Shown: positions 1-11,820, numbered from the stretch's first letter. The stretch is 64,000 nt of DNA from Serripes groenlandicus (GCA_031761405.1 JASEVX010000008.1:46831419-46895418); one strand, 5' to 3'. Notes: a model not told the origin generated them from the sequence alone. Numbers and translations: made by a program.

Positions 1-1148
1 GGCGACATATGTAGTGAACGACTAACCTCCAATTAATTATACCCCCTTCGAAGGAGAGGGGGTATAGAGGAGTCGGTCGACCGGAAGTCATATTTTGTCC
101 GGCCTATTTCCTACAAACCACTGGGTGGAATTCAATGAAATTTTACATGAAGCTTCTATACCAAGAGGAGATGTGCATATCCTAAAGGTCTTACAATTGC
201 ATGTTATTTTACAGAGTTTTGGCCCTTTTATTTATTGAGTTATGGTGTAGGTCAAGGTGCTGTTTTGGGACTGATAGTGATAGTTCTAGTTTGAGTCGTT
301 TTGTCTCCATACATGCAAAATAGCTGTAAAGTGTTTTGCCTCGCCTAATAAATCTGATTATCTCCGTTCAGAATGTCTAAGATAGCTATAGTTGCATATT
401 TCATATCTAATTAAGATAAACGTCTTTCAATTAACCCTATTTCAAAATTTGATGTATCTTATTAAATTTGATGAAAAGTCAATTATATGATATGATCTGG
501 TAACTGATAACGCGGGTTGATCTAAGGATTGTCGGAATGTGTTTGTAGTGTTTTATAAATTATTTTGCAATGAACCTTTCTAAAGTAAAAACATTATCCG
601 TTTGTTATAAGTAAGTAGTCTTGTACGTTTTACAGAAAACGATTTGGTGAATGAATGATCTCTTCATTTTAAACATTCAATTTTCTATACGATGTGAATA
701 CATGTATAGTTTTAGAGCTATGAACATTTCAAGCATTGTCGGTGGTATAGTTTTTTACATCACTTATGTACAATGAATTGTGTTGTCATTAATTGATTCG
801 CGCAATAATCTATGCATGGCTGATATAATTAAGTTCCATAATAATTCAATCAATGGCCAAAAGTGAGAGGCCAAGGCGAATTCAGTCCTTTTATTCGCAC
901 AATGCTTTGACCCTAATAGCAATTTATGTGAACAGTTTATTTAAATAGGTTTTACTCCGCTGTCAACAGTATGTATGTTACATGTACATTAATACGGCTG
1001 GTACGTTTATCCTGAAACCAGCTTATCAAACAAAATTCTTAAAACAAAAGGGAACAACGGATTCCGCCTCTGGTACTAAGTGTTTAGAAAAGGGGCATGC
1101 ATAACGAATGACAGTATAAATTAAACATAGGCTATAGCAATTGTTAAA

Positions 1149-1220
1149 TGACCCAGGAAACGCCGTGACATAAATGAAATACTGTTGAAAACGGCGTCAT
1201 ACACCATTCAAACAAACAAA
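1149..1220 (+). mobile_element. SINE-1 3' fragment
   Basis: Only the 3' end of SINE-1 remains: ACCCAGGAAACGCCGTGA, a worn middle, and AAACGGCG before a CA-rich tail. Confidence 0.7.
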
Positions 1221-1273
1221 TCATATGTACATACAATTGGACCCTGTGACAGGCAAGTTAATTTATCTTTGTC

Positions 1274-1465
1274 AGGGGTTAACGCTGTTTTAAACAATTT
1301 AAGGCTGCGAATTCACCGACCAGTGTATTCCGGCATTCTCACGCCAGTACTGTACACAACAGTTTTTCCAAGCAACTGGCTGCTTGTTCATATAGACTAT
1401 TAGCCCATTGTTTGACGATGGATGACGCATGTCGCTTTGACCTTTGTCAAACCTCGGATAGAATG
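1274..1465 (-). mobile_element. SINE-2 copy, diverged
   Basis: Reverse-strand SINE-2 body: the shared tail (GGGGTTAACGCTGTTTT as read on +), CACAACA, CCAAGCAACTGGCTGCTT, TAGCCCATTG and GACGCATGTCGC follow in the usual order. The tRNA-like head is missing. Confidence 0.75.
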
Positions 1466-2171
1466 AGAAGGGATGTTGCTAGATAAGAATAATGGTACTA
1501 TTTTACCGGGTACAATGATTTCCAATTAACGATCCAGACAATAGTCATTAATGTACTTTGATAAAACATACTCGCGATCGATGAAACTGATGTACAATTT
1601 TCATTACCACTTAACCTAAAGGTGACAGTTTCCTTTTACTCTACTCACCGACTTTGTTAACAGAAACATCATGCTTGTATTCACCGGGCTTGCAACTCCA
1701 ACAATCGTGCAATAATGTTTGTAGCTCTGCAATTAATCTGGATTTCAATCAGAGATTCAGCCTTTATACAGAAATGATTAAAGACTTCACATAATGTAAT
1801 GCAAGGGTTATTTAACGACGCCGCAAGTGTTTGCTGAGCAGCTATACATGTTTGAGAAATAAAGATCAAATGCCCTATCTCTGGATAACGTGTTGGCATC
1901 ATTTCCGCTTCATGACTATAAACACTTTATCATGAAAGACATTTCTATCAAAGATCTCGGTTGAATATAAGCCATGTCAGGCGGGAATGGGTCTTGTTGT
2001 ACACATATGCGAACAACGAAATATCTGCCGATTATGTGTACATGCACAGTTCTCGACAGAGTATTCACTGTTTTCCTACATCCAGTGTATCCCCGGATAT
2101 AATCTTTGACAACATTCTAGAACTGTGACGTTACTGGTATCGAATACTAACGTTCTTACTCAACTATATAC

Positions 2172-2416
2172 CGAGGGCTTGGCGTGATACGGTTGTAACT
2201 AAAATTTATATTTTTTTACCAAGGTTAATCACCTCGCCATACAGTCTTTATAAGCGTTAAATCATTTTGTTGGTAAACAATGGAAATTTTGGTGCCATTG
2301 CTCGTTCTGAGCAATGGCACCTAAATTTGCATTGTTTACAAACGGGTCAAAATTGCCCCTAAACCAGGGTTTTCGAAATATGTTTTTAGTTACAACCGTT
2401 TCACGCCAAGCCCTCG
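2172..2416. mobile_element. MITE-G copy 1
   Basis: About 245 bp with ~29-bp terminal inverted repeats starting CGAGGGCTTGGCGTG, matched at the right end by CACGCCAAGCCCTCG. The centre is a palindrome around GGTGCCATTGCTCG / GAGCAATGGCACC. Flanks ATAC and ATAT fit a worn 4-bp target duplication. Confidence 0.85.
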
Positions 2417-2824
2417 ATATGTGCTTGTTAGCATATAATGCATTTACCACTGAGCGCCAATGATGTATCAATCAAGTTTTGCTTATTTAATTTTCTACTG
2501 AACGCGGCAATGCGCTTAATTATAAGAAATGCTGAAATTAGCAATAAGACCATGTTATCATGCGTGGCTCTTTTTTATCGATTGCATTGGATAATGGTGC
2601 TCTGAGGTGGCAACCGAATTTGTTCGATAAGTCAATTTAATAAAAAAAAAAAGAGAATTGACCTCATTTCGAGGATCTTTTTTAAATTGATCCAAAGTTT
2701 ATACTTGTAGTTCATAGATGGTTCATAGATGGTAAGTTGTTGTCCTTGCATACCATATGTTTATTCTCCCCTGAATGGAATACCATAAAAAACTGACCTT
2801 TAATCCTTTGGTATATAAAATATA

Positions 2825-3090
2825 GACCGCCTCGGTGGTGTTGTGGTAGAGCGTCAACCTCGGATAAGGGAGGTCGCGTGTTTAATTTTCCGGTCGGGTC
2901 ATACCAAATACTTTAAAAATGGTAAAAAATGGTAGTATGTGCTGTCTCCCTTGGCGCTCATGGTTACGGGTTTAGCATTACGACTGACTGGCTAGTGTCA
3001 GCATAAATGGACCAGTAGTACTGGAAACGTCGTGACATAACTGAACAATTGTAGAAAACGGCTTTAAACACCAAATAATCAATCAATTAA
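2825..3090 (+). mobile_element. SINE-1 copy, near full length
   Basis: tRNA-like head with a pol III A box (GGTGTTGTGGTAGAGCG); the B box is worn. The linker (ATACCAAATACTTTAAAAAT) and the body follow: CCTTGGCGCTCA, GCATTACGACTGACTGGCT, GGACCAGTAGTACTGG. The shared tail ends in AATCAATCAATT. Confidence 0.88.
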
Positions 3091-3643
3091 AAAATAGGTC
3101 TATATAATTGGAATTTTGATGAGCAAATGCTGCTGAAAAAATAATATGTGCTGTATGACCATCAAGGAATATTAGATGCCTTCAATATCCTAGACAACCT
3201 TAATTAATCAGTTGTATAATTGCTTAAGACTGCGATTGTTTATTGGTGAGTATCAATTATAGCAATCATAGTCCGATTACTTGTATCTCACCCTATTGGA
3301 TATGAAGCATCATTTTCTTGACTTCCGAAACTTTGTGTATCAATTTACCAGTCGAGGTCATCCGATGGATTATAAGTACCGTCCTCGGCGTCTGTCTTGG
3401 ATAAGCGGATGTCTCCGCCTAGCGGAGAAAATCATCATAACTTATATACCAGGGGAGGTAACCATGACATCTAAGGATATCCCTTTATGAGTTGGTTATG
3501 ATGTCCAAACTCTTTTCCAATCAATACAAGTTTTATTCGGATAAATAAATATTCTACTATTAGTAATAAAAAAGCCGACTAGTTTATGTACTTTCAGTAC
3601 TTTCAGTACTTTGATATAAGTATTATCTTTGTTGTCGTTTCAG

Positions 3644-3835
3644 GTTTTCTTCGTACGGGTGACAAGTCAGCGGACGGTAATTATGCGTTGTGGGACCTGT
3701 TAGCCGTACTTTACTGGGTGAAAGAGAACATCAAGGCGTTTAGTGGAGACCCTAACCGGGTGACATTATTCGGTCACGGACACGGTGCAGCCCTAGTTAA
3801 CCTGCTACTCTTTACGGAAGTTGTCGATCAGATAG
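3644..3835 (+). CDS. NLGN: Neuroligin-like gene, internal exon (nucleophile-elbow region)
   Basis: Encodes 64 codons of a cholinesterase-like adhesion domain. After the acceptor the frame reads GFLRTGD, GNYALWD, ENIKAFSGDPNRVTLFGHGHG, then VNLLLF. GNY and GDPxxVTLFG are hallmarks of the carboxylesterase/neuroligin fold just before the nucleophile elbow. The elbow consensus is G-x-S-x-G; here it is G-H-G-H-G with Gly (codon 3778-3780) in the Ser position, so no esterase activity is expected, as in known neuroligins. From memory, insect neuroligins carry a similar GHG elbow. The exon begins after the first base of a codon (phase 1) and ends at a GTAGGT donor, again phase 1. The frame rejoins the exon at 51150 as Asp-Leu-Phe. 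An in-frame Met upstream at 3586 lies in the intron and is not the start. Confidence 0.9.
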
Positions 3836-4539
3836 GTAGGTGCAATGTACGCTTAAGCGGTGCTCTGTGAAACCAACCTCATCGTAGTTATTACACGTGT
3901 GCCAAAAGGCCTGCGTATACATTCTAAAGGATTCAAAATGAAATTGATTGATCAATCATAGCTGCTTTCAATATACTGTTACTAATTGAAAAAACGTAGA
4001 GCTACAACAGACGAATAAGCTATCTGTTCTGGAATTATATTGGTCACAAATGACTAACGATTGGTTTTCATAGAGTTCCACTATATATAGATTACTTCCG
4101 AAGAATGTACAGACATTAAAGAAGTCACCGTATCTATCTATTTGCTAGCGCAGTGGTCCGGATGATGGGCGCCACCAGTCCACTGTCAATACATCTTCAC
4201 GATATATACATTTGAAATGCGTATATTTTATAATATACTGTTTTGTTAATGGCAATGCGTTTCTTAAAGTATGGAAATTGTTGGCTGTGCGTTTCTTTTT
4301 TATTAATATCGCGATTGCGTGTCAATAGTACTTCCAAGTGAAAGGGATTAATGGCCTGAAATGTACTTGCCTAACGAACGAGTCAGCGATATTTATCTAA
4401 CAATAAATGTTACCTCCGTCAATTTGAATATCTTTAGTTACCAAAGTAGAACAGTACCAGAACCTGCTGTGTTACCTTATCTACTTTGATCACACATATA
4501 ACACTTAAATTCCCAATCTCATCACAACCAGACCTCACC

Positions 4540-4750
4540 TGTGCTGCAGTAGTAGACGCTCGTACACATCTGATGACTGCCTGTTACAAGTCATCTCAGA
4601 TTGACATTTGCGCCAGCGAATCAAATTGTCGCCTTCAAAATCGATAGGTATCAACCGGGAATATAGCCCATATTAATAAACGAGATAGAGGAGCGGTCAT
4701 AGCCGCATGTTTCGATTGTATCGAATATTCATAGGTATATTGTCAATTCG
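4540..4750 (+). repeat. Dispersed repeat family R, copy 1
   Basis: Shares an ordered set of blocks with copies at 57990-58330, 28140-28450 and 28618-28830: a GATGACTGCCTGTTA block, GTCATCTCAGATTGAC, a CCAGCGAATCAAA block, and TAAACGAGATAGAG. Termini are not clear, so the class is unknown. Confidence 0.6.
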
Positions 4751-4855
4751 AGGCTAACTTTTTACGCGGTGTCGTCAGATCCAATTTACTTTCAGAGAAG
4801 TGCTTTTGTACATTTCAATGAGATTGTTAGAATACTTGACATATTGTAAATACGA

Positions 4856-5150
4856 ACCGCCTTGGAGGTGTTAGTGGTAGAGCTTCCACCTCGGGTACGG
4901 GAGGTCGTGGGTTAGATTCCCGACCGGGTCATACAAAATACTTTAAAAATGATAGTAATTGCTACCCCCCTTGGCGCTCACAGTTGTGCCGTTAGCACTA
5001 CGACTAGCATTACGACTAGCATTACGACTAGCATTACGACTAATTGCCTTGTGTCTGGATAAATGGACCAGTAGTACTGGTACTTTACTCAAGAAACGAC
5101 GTGATGTTACTAAAACGTTGTTGAAAGCAGTGTAAATCACCAAACGATCA
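4856..5150 (+). mobile_element. SINE-1 copy with an internal 12-bp tandem repeat
   Basis: Near full-length SINE-1 with A box (GGTGTTAGTGGTAGAGC) and B box (GGTTAGATTCCC). Within the body the GTTAGCATTACGACTGACT stretch is expanded into four copies of a 12-bp unit (4994-5041). Confidence 0.88.
4994..5041 (+). repeat. 12-bp tandem repeat, 4 copies, inside SINE-1
   Basis: Unit AGCATTACGACT; the first copy reads AGCACTACGACT. Other SINE-1 copies in the window have this unit once. Confidence 0.95.
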
Positions 5151-5884
5151 ATATTGTAAATGCATTCGTGTATATATGTTTGCATTTTTTTCAGAGACGG
5201 CAAAATATGTAAAAAAGGATTACCCTGCATATGTGAACAGTAAATCTCGAGTTTAGATTTATGGTAAATGTAGCTCAATATTGCATACATCTAAAATGTG
5301 CATATAGGGAGTTTCGGTGGTTAAAACTTACGCTCGACATATCCCAGGCAACCAGGGATATATTAAATTAGATTAAAACAGTCTAGTTGAGTTATATTGT
5401 ACGTATTACTTTAACTATTAAAACAGTGTATGGCATATCAAATGGAAAGCAATTATTGTCGAAGTTGAAACAGAGAAAACACTTTATAATACATTAGCAA
5501 GTTGAAAGTAATCGCGTGGTGTTGAGGTATGCTTCAAGCTATTTTAGGTATTTCTGTCATTACGTATGAAAGGGGAACTGCATCTTTCATCTACAATGCG
5601 GCATGTTCAGTATAAATCAAATGCGCTAACGAAATTGACTCGGAAATATAGCTACGGCCTATTGATTCAACGTTTTAGGACTTGAAATATGCAAAATTGA
5701 TCTTGTTACACTGGCACCGTTTAACAAATCGACTCTCATCTCAACTAAATGTTATTTGAGATTCGGTTAAAAAACAACTTGCCTTCGCCATTATCAATTA
5801 ATACATGAATATACAAAAACGACCGTCACTATCCAGATACTCGTACATGTAATTCAATCGAAGATGGATTAATTGATTTATTGA

Positions 5885-5938
5885 TTGAATGAGAGTTTAA
5901 CGCCGTTTTCAGCTATGTATCAGTCATATCCCGACGAC
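5885..5938 (-). mobile_element. SINE-2 tail fragment
   Basis: Reverse-strand copy of the shared tail (TTTAACGCCGTTTTC on +), directly before a SINE-1 head. Confidence 0.6.
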
Positions 5939-5944
5939 TAATGT

Positions 5945-6345
5945 GACCTCCTCGATGGTGTATTGGCAGAGCGTCCGCTTCGTAGCCGGGAGGTCGTGGG
6001 TTCGATTCCGGATGGGTCATAACAAAGACTTTTGAAAAATGGTAGTAATGTCTGCCCTCCTTTGTTGCCTGGGAAGATTGTTGTGTGGGGTACTGGTGTG
6101 GGAAAACCAGGAAATGCATGAGTAGGTGAACTGGCCGCCGTGATATAACTGAGTAATTGTTAAAAACGGCGTTAAACCCCAATCAGTCAGTCTGCCCTCC
6201 TTTGTGCTCAGGAGTGCGTGGTTTGCATAACGACTGACTGGCTGGTGTCAAGATAAGTGGACCAGTAGTACTAGAAACCTACCCAGGAAACGCCGTGATA
6301 TAACTTAAACATTGTTGACAGCAGCGTAATACACCAAACTACACA
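5945..6345 (+). mobile_element. SINE-1 copy split by a SINE-2 insertion
   Basis: The head has A box (GGTGTATTGGCAGAGCG) and B box (GGTTCGATTCC). SINE-1 runs 5945-6064, is broken by a 5'-truncated SINE-2 (6065-6190), and resumes at 6191 to its tail near 6345. The break point TCTGCCCTCCTTTG is present on both sides of the insert. Confidence 0.9.
6065..6190 (+). mobile_element. SINE-2, 5'-truncated, inserted in SINE-1
   Basis: Starts within the SINE-2 body (TGCCTGGGAAGATTGTTGTG) and runs through the tail to AACCCCAATCAGTCAG. It is flanked by the direct 14-bp duplication TCTGCCCTCCTTTG (6051-6064, 6191-6204), the mark of LINE-machinery insertion. Confidence 0.93.
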
Positions 6346-6457
6346 TGTGTTTAATCGTAGATGTAACTTATGGAAGACAGCTAGAAGTATGGCACCACTT
6401 AATTTGTGTCCCAGAATCTGTCACATCCCCAGTTTACGATACATAGTTCCCTGGTTG

Positions 6458-6625
6458 ACTGATTGATTGGAGTTTAACGCCGTTTTCAACAATTTCTCAG
6501 TTATATCACGGAGGCCAGTTCACCTACTCATGCATTTCCTGGTTTTCTCACACCAGTACTCCACACAAACAAATTCCCAAGCAACTGGCTGCTTTTCCAC
6601 ATAGACTTAGCCCATTGGTCATAGT
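6458..6625 (-). mobile_element. SINE-2 copy, 5'-truncated
   Basis: Reverse-strand tail and body: TTTAACGCCGTTTTCAACAA, CCAGTACTCCACACAA, AGCAACTGGCTGCTTTTCC, CATAGACTTAGCCCATTGG. No tRNA-like head. Confidence 0.85.
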
Positions 6626-7834
6626 TCCCTGAACGTCACTACTTACATCCCTTTGTGGCCATTTTGAAAAGAGGAATATCAAATACAATAATATTAAGTA
6701 TTTGCATCTATATAAATTGTTTAAATTAATAAGCTGATAAAATCATATAATGTAAAAGCTTCAACGAAATAGGGTTGTCAATATCCAATTACCTTGTGTT
6801 TTCTTAGTTATAACATTTCTTTAAATGTGCTGAACACCAAATGGAGATCAACATTTTCAAATGTTGAAACTTCTGCAAATATTGCTTATAGTGACATCAA
6901 AGTAAGTAATACATAGTTCAAAACTATTGTGACAGTAAATGTTGAAAAACAGTCAATAGCAAGTCATGAAAATGTACAATCTTGGCTTACTGGGTATGTC
7001 TACCCAGTAAAAATGAAGCATAAACGATCAATATTCAGATGTTTATTGTACTGGAAAGTGAAATGATTGCTCTTACTTTATCCCAGAATTATGATTCTAA
7101 CATTTCAAAACAACTTTTGAAAAGTTTAACATTTTGACTATACTATCTATAATCTGGAGTTCAAAACCTTTAAATAAACGTAAGTATTGCTCGTAACATT
7201 TGCCTTTCAAAATGTCGGACAAGGGAGATAACTATTGTAGTTCTGGTAACTATAGTGTATTTGTTTACCAAGTCGCGTGTGTATGTCATACATGAACCTG
7301 CATAGTTCGAAGCCAAATAATGATAAATAACGTTCTACCCTTAGGGCCATAGAAAAACTACTTAATTGTTTTCACTACATTGTCATTTGGGAATAAAATT
7401 CGTCACAATCATTTGCTACGAGCGATGACAGTACAATGCTTTTGTTTTTTCACTACGATTGTTGCCATCGCACAATTGGACTGTTATAAGAATAGATAGA
7501 ATCTGTTTTTGCTTTACGCGTTTTTTTTCAGGGCCATTTTCTCTTATTGAACAGTAATTCATATCTATGCGATAAACGTTCTTACATAATTTCTTGGAAT
7601 CCCTGAGCAAAGGTTTCGCATTAAATCAACCCCATTAAGCAGTAATTAAACATAAGACACTAAAATGATGGAATTTCATAACGGGTTAATGTATTTCTGT
7701 GAAATGTTTTCCAAAGACTTTTCTTTCAAGGTTGTAATTTGAGGATAAGTGAAGGATACGCATATTGCTAACAATTAAAAACCCATTTGAGTCTCCCGTT
7801 GGTTTACCCTTTCCAACTGTAGGGGGCACTTTGA

Positions 7835-8055
7835 CCCTTTTCCCAAATACAATTTACCTGCAGCGGAAGACTTTCAAAAAATATTCGCAACAAAATGAAA
7901 TACAATACAAACATGAATGAGAGTTTAATTATTAAATAGTTTGTAAAGAAAAATGGCGAAAGGAGAAATTGCTCATCATTAGCAATTTATATATTTGCCA
8001 CAATGCTCAGAGAGTCGATTGCTGCCTAGACGTGAGAAAGCATCTTAACGCTTGT
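7835..8055. mobile_element. MITE-T copy, worn
   Basis: Contains the family's order of parts: ACCCTTTTCCC, GCAGCGGAAGACTTT, a central AAAGGAGAAATTGCTC / AGCAATTT half-palindrome, and CCACAATG. The right terminus is degraded. Confidence 0.55.
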
Positions 8056-8116
8056 TTACACATATACTGTTGTTCGTATATAATGCGCGTCATTGAACAT
8101 CCTTTGCTCACATAGT

Positions 8117-8250
8117 TTGCTTAGGAAGATTGTTGTGTGGAGTACTAGTGTGAGAAAACCAGGAAACACATGAGTAGGTGAACTAGCCGCCGTGATATGA
8201 CTGAGAAATTGTTAAAGGCGGCTTTTAACCCCAATCAATCAATCAATCAA
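8117..8250 (+). mobile_element. SINE-2, 5'-truncated, with 13-bp target duplication
   Basis: Body from GCTTAGGAAGATTGTTGTGT to a tail of CAATC repeats. TTGCTCACATAGT is present at both ends (8104-8116, 8251-8263). Confidence 0.93.
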
Positions 8251-8605
8251 TTGCTCACATAGTAGACCAAAAACAGCTTGCCCATTCATACAATCTAATA
8301 TCAGTATGCAGTGTTATAAAATTAACATAAATGTTGTAATATAATCTAAGCACAGTCTTCGCGATGAATTAATATGCCATTTTGACATTGTCAAATTTCA
8401 AGGATGGGGCTACAGGTTCTAATACATAAACGATTATACAAGCTTAGCAACATGGTCGGTAAATATTTGATGTTGAAACAACTTGCGTGTGAAACACATC
8501 CTACAATTAGTATAATGCTTTAGTATTAGTTTTTCTTAATTCTGTATTGAGTTCGTTTGCTGAAAGGCATTCTTTGAGACTCATCTCGTAATATTGGATT
8601 CTTAT

Positions 8606-8636
8606 TGCGCATGCGTACAATGAAGACGCATGCGCA
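8606..8636. repeat. Short perfect inverted repeat
   Basis: TGCGCATGCGT and ACGCATGCGCA, an 11-bp perfect stem with a 9-base loop. Role unknown. Confidence 0.8.
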
Positions 8637-8768
8637 TTATCTCACCGAGTATTCACCGTACGTAGATGTGATAAATAGGCATAAAGGCATCTACTGACAA
8701 AGAGCTTGAACTGTAACCCAAATTGCTACACCAAGAGCTCAAATCGGCAGCTATTGCTCAATGTTATT

Positions 8769-8972
8769 TAACTCTTTCACTGCCAAATTTCACAAAGTTG
8801 ACTCTTCCATTTTCAAAATTGGACCACTTCATTGTTCGTCCTACAGGATTTTTTTTATCTAAGTGGCAAATAGTGAAGATATCATGAGAGACAGCTCGTT
8901 AGGAACTGTATCATATGAATCTGCATTGTAGTTGCAAAAGCCTGTAATTGCTTTTGGCAGCGAAAAGGTTAA
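8769..8972. mobile_element. MITE-S copy 1
   Basis: Begins TTAACTCTTTCACTGCC and ends GGCAGCGAAAAGGTTAA, with an internal GACAGCTCGTTA segment. TTAA at both ends is the target site of piggyBac-type elements. Confidence 0.75.
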
Positions 8973-9411
8973 GACTTAATATATTTTAATAGTTTTGAAG
9001 TAAATATCGCCGGAGGTATTCTGTAATAGTGATGCCCAAGCCAATTCTTGATAGTTCTGAAGTGTTGATATATAGAGCAATGAGCCAATTTTTGAACTTA
9101 TGACGTGTCGATATATTGAGCAATGAGCATAGATGCGCGCGAAGCCTTGTTTCTAGATTGACACTGCATAGTCTGTAGAGATCTTTGAGATTTCCTGAAG
9201 AAGAAATATTGAATGAAAGCGTGTTTTAATTGTTATTGTTATTGATATAAATATGCCAACATTAATCGTTTCTACTATTTGTCATACGTGTATTTCATCT
9301 ACTCATTAGTATTCGTTCATCGGTAATACTTTTGTATATAGCCAAGAGTAGTGTGTATGTCTACAATATAGACAACTTGGCAAAATAAGAAACGTCACTA
9401 GCATTTCCGAC

Positions 9412-9480
9412 CCCCGGTAGCTCAGTCGTTATCGACACTGGCTTTTTAATCCATGCATTTTAAGTTCGTAACCAAGATCA
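9412..9480 (+). mobile_element. tRNA-like SINE-2 head, decayed
   Basis: CCGGTAGCTCAGTCG is the SINE-2 A-box region; AATCCATGCATTTTAAGTTC is where the B box lies but it is degraded. It is not a functional tRNA: the acceptor ends do not pair. Confidence 0.5.
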
Positions 9481-9890
9481 GCCAACACTTGCATTATCAT
9501 TTAAGAATGTTGGGTGATGTTCAGTTGTCAAAACCTATCCATGTTAGAATGCTATTAAACTAAACGGACACGGCAATAATGTCACGAATAGTGAAATGAT
9601 ATCTAAATATTTCACGAATTGCTAAATCATATCTGAGAATGTTAGCAGTTAATAAATTCCTAATCGAATAACTCAATCCAGTCAACACTCACGCTCACTA
9701 GGTCCAAGTTTGTCATGCAATGTTAAAGGGATGATATGTTAAAGGGATGAAACTACACAGTATCTGTAGGTCGCTAGTATAATGTAAAAAAAATAAGGGG
9801 TGTTATCATTTTAGATTGACAGTTAATACCAGTCTAATAACGGTACACTTTGATTGTTATTAATGTATAATGTACTTAATGTTTGTCTTA

Positions 9891-10090
9891 TAAACCCTTT
9901 CCCCACGTACAGATGAATTCCGACGCATAAGTAGCATACGACATTTGAAAACAGTGTGACAAAAGGAGAATCTTATCATTATAACCATGAACCCATTTTG
10001 TCACAATGTTTTCAACTATATTCACCAATTAGTTTTTCATTAAAAACGATGTTCGTCTGCTGCATATTTGTTTAGGTGGGAAAGGTTTAA
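9891..10090. mobile_element. MITE-T copy
   Basis: Starts TAAACCCTTTCCCCACGTAC and ends GGGAAAGGTTTAA. Inside are GTGACAAAAGGAGAA and TTTTGTCACAATGTTTTC arms and GTCTGCTGCA. The central loop differs from other copies. Confidence 0.75.
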
Positions 10091-10123
10091 TATGGTTCTT
10101 GTATGAATACATGTATGACATAG

Positions 10124-10415
10124 TTGATTGATTGATTGGTTGGGGTTTAACGCCGTTTTTAACAATTTCTCAGTTATATCACGGCGGCCAGTTCACATAC
10201 TCATGCATTTCCTGGTTTTCCCACACCAGTACTCCACACAACAATCTTCCCAAGCAACTTGCTGCTTTTCCACATAGACTTAGCCCATTGGTGGAAGACG
10301 AATGACGCATGTCGCATAGACTTTTGTCAATCGTCGGAAAGAAAGTTGGCCGAGCCGGGATTCGAACTCACAACCCCTGGATTGACAGCCCGCGTCGCTA
10401 CCGACTCAGCTACCG
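10124..10415 (-). mobile_element. SINE-2, full length
   Basis: Reverse-strand complete SINE-2. On the minus strand it reads a tRNA-like head with GGTAGCTGAGTCGGTAGCG (A box) and GAGTTCGAATCCC (B box), then the body and a tail of TCAATCAATCAA. A 13-bp target duplication with one mismatch flanks it: ATGTATGACATAG (10111-10123) and ATGTTTGACATAG (10416-10428). Confidence 0.93.
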
Positions 10416-10461
10416 ATGTTTGACATAGACCTACTAGTTGTACGCCAATAAGACTATATAT

Positions 10462-10715
10462 ATCGCCTCGGATGTGTCGTGAGAGAACGCATTGGGTGCG
10501 GGATGTCGCTGGTTCGACCCCCAGCCGGGTCATACCAAAGGCTTAAAATAATTGTAGTAATGGCCTCACCTCCTTGGCGCTAAGGTTTGTTGGGTTAGCA
10601 TTACGATGGACTCGCTGGTGACCGGATAAATTAGACCAGTAGCCACTGGGAACTTACAAAGGAAACGTCGTGATATAACATAAGCATTGTTGGAAGCGGC
10701 GTAAATCTAAACACG
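10462..10715 (+). mobile_element. SINE-1 copy, near full length
   Basis: Head with B box GGTTCGACCCCC, then ATACCAAAGGCTT, CTCCTTGGCGCT, TTAGCATTACGA and the tail GTGATATAACATAAGCATTG. It lies 40 bp beyond the SINE-2 at 10124. Confidence 0.85.
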
Positions 10716-10758
10716 AACAAATAAATACACAAACACACACAGTGTATGTCAAATCTCG

Positions 10759-10989
10759 TAACCCTTTCCCTCATATAGACGATTTCTGACGTCTCTGCAG
10801 CTGACGGCTTTTTTGAAAACATAGTGACAAAAGAAGAAATTGCTCAAATCGAGCAATTTCTCCTTTTGACTCAATGTTTTCCACTTTTAATCATAGGTTA
10901 TCCATTCATTTATAGAAATTTTCTATTTTTTTGACAAAATATGTTCAAAGTCGTCTGCTGTAGAATTGTCGTATGAGGGAAAGGTTTGA
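10759..10989. mobile_element. MITE-T copy
   Basis: TAACCCTTTCCCTCATATAG at the left, GTATGAGGGAAAGGTTTGA at the right. The central near-perfect hairpin is AAGAAGAAATTGCTC / GAGCAATTTCTCCTTTT. Confidence 0.85.
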
Positions 10990-11330
10990 TAGGCCACACA
11001 ATAACCAGACATTGCTTAATTCATTCGTGAACCCAATCATCAACAAAACAATGGAACCCTTCTTACAAGTGAATGGCCTCCAGACTTGAATTTGATTGCA
11101 ATTACCGAGATATAAAACTTAATCGAAATAACAGCCTTCTAATCTATCACTAAAAACTTTTAATCATTTAATTTAATTAAACATCTTCACATCCTAATTT
11201 CAATTTAAATGAAAGCTCGGTTGCATTACAAAGCATGTTCTGTGTCGTTTTTCTCTTGAAGAGAATATACAACAGTTCTGGAGCAGCCCACTTTTAACAT
11301 ATTACTGCTTAAGTAAGCAATGTTTTATTT

Positions 11331-11372
11331 ACGCCGAGTCCATAATGTTGGTTTTCTCGCGGGACAACTCAT
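11331..11372. mobile_element. MITE-C end fragment
   Basis: Only the right terminus is present: GAGTCCATAATGTTGG followed by TTTTCTCGCGGGACAACTC. Confidence 0.7.
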
Positions 11373-11707
11373 AGCATGATAAAACTACGCGACAGTACAG
11401 ACTTCTTCAACCAACAATGAACGGACAATCATGTCTGTATCGCAGCTTAACCTAGCCACATTGTAATCCATGCACGTTAAAAAAAAACTCGATTAAAATG
11501 GAAAACCGATTTAAAAAGCGCGCTTCCCATCAGGGAGATATCCGTTGCACGGCTGGGACAGGAACACGATATGGATGAAATGCAAAATGAATCGGAATAA
11601 TGATTTGTTTACTGCAATTACGTTTCGACTTGAAATCTAATTAAAACTGTTCCACATGAAAACCGAGAATTGATTACACTTTTTTTTTTCATTTTTGATT
11701 TTTCATT

Positions 11708-11820
11708 CTTCACTTATTTCCCATCATGCAAAAGGTCTGCAGGCAAACGACTTTGTAAATATGTGAGGAAAAATATAGAAATATCTTCAAATAAAAGTTG
11801 ATTATCAAAATGATTTGATA
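11708..11820. mobile_element. MITE-T left-half fragment
   Basis: TTTCCCATCATGCAAAAGG, a CTGCAGGCAAACGACTTTG block and a T/A-rich run match the left half of MITE-T. The right half is absent. Confidence 0.45.

Larger units (their letters stand above)
1..3643 (+). other. Upstream intron of the neuroligin gene (partial)
   Basis: This stretch ends in a good splice acceptor (pyrimidine-rich, TCGTTTCAG) in front of the first visible neuroligin exon. The part of the esterase-like domain expected just before that exon (a Gly-Val-Leu type strand) is not found here, so the upstream exons lie before base 1. The stretch holds SINE and MITE copies listed separately. Bases 41-65 form a short palindrome (TACCCCCT paired with AGGGGGTA). 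I see no gene in 1-1140, 1470-2170, 2420-2824 or 3091-3640. Confidence 0.7.

Noticed and set aside
3281..3490. Possible extra neuroligin exon upstream of 3644
   Set aside because: Frame lacks the conserved strand expected before GFLRTGD and has no fitting splice phase.
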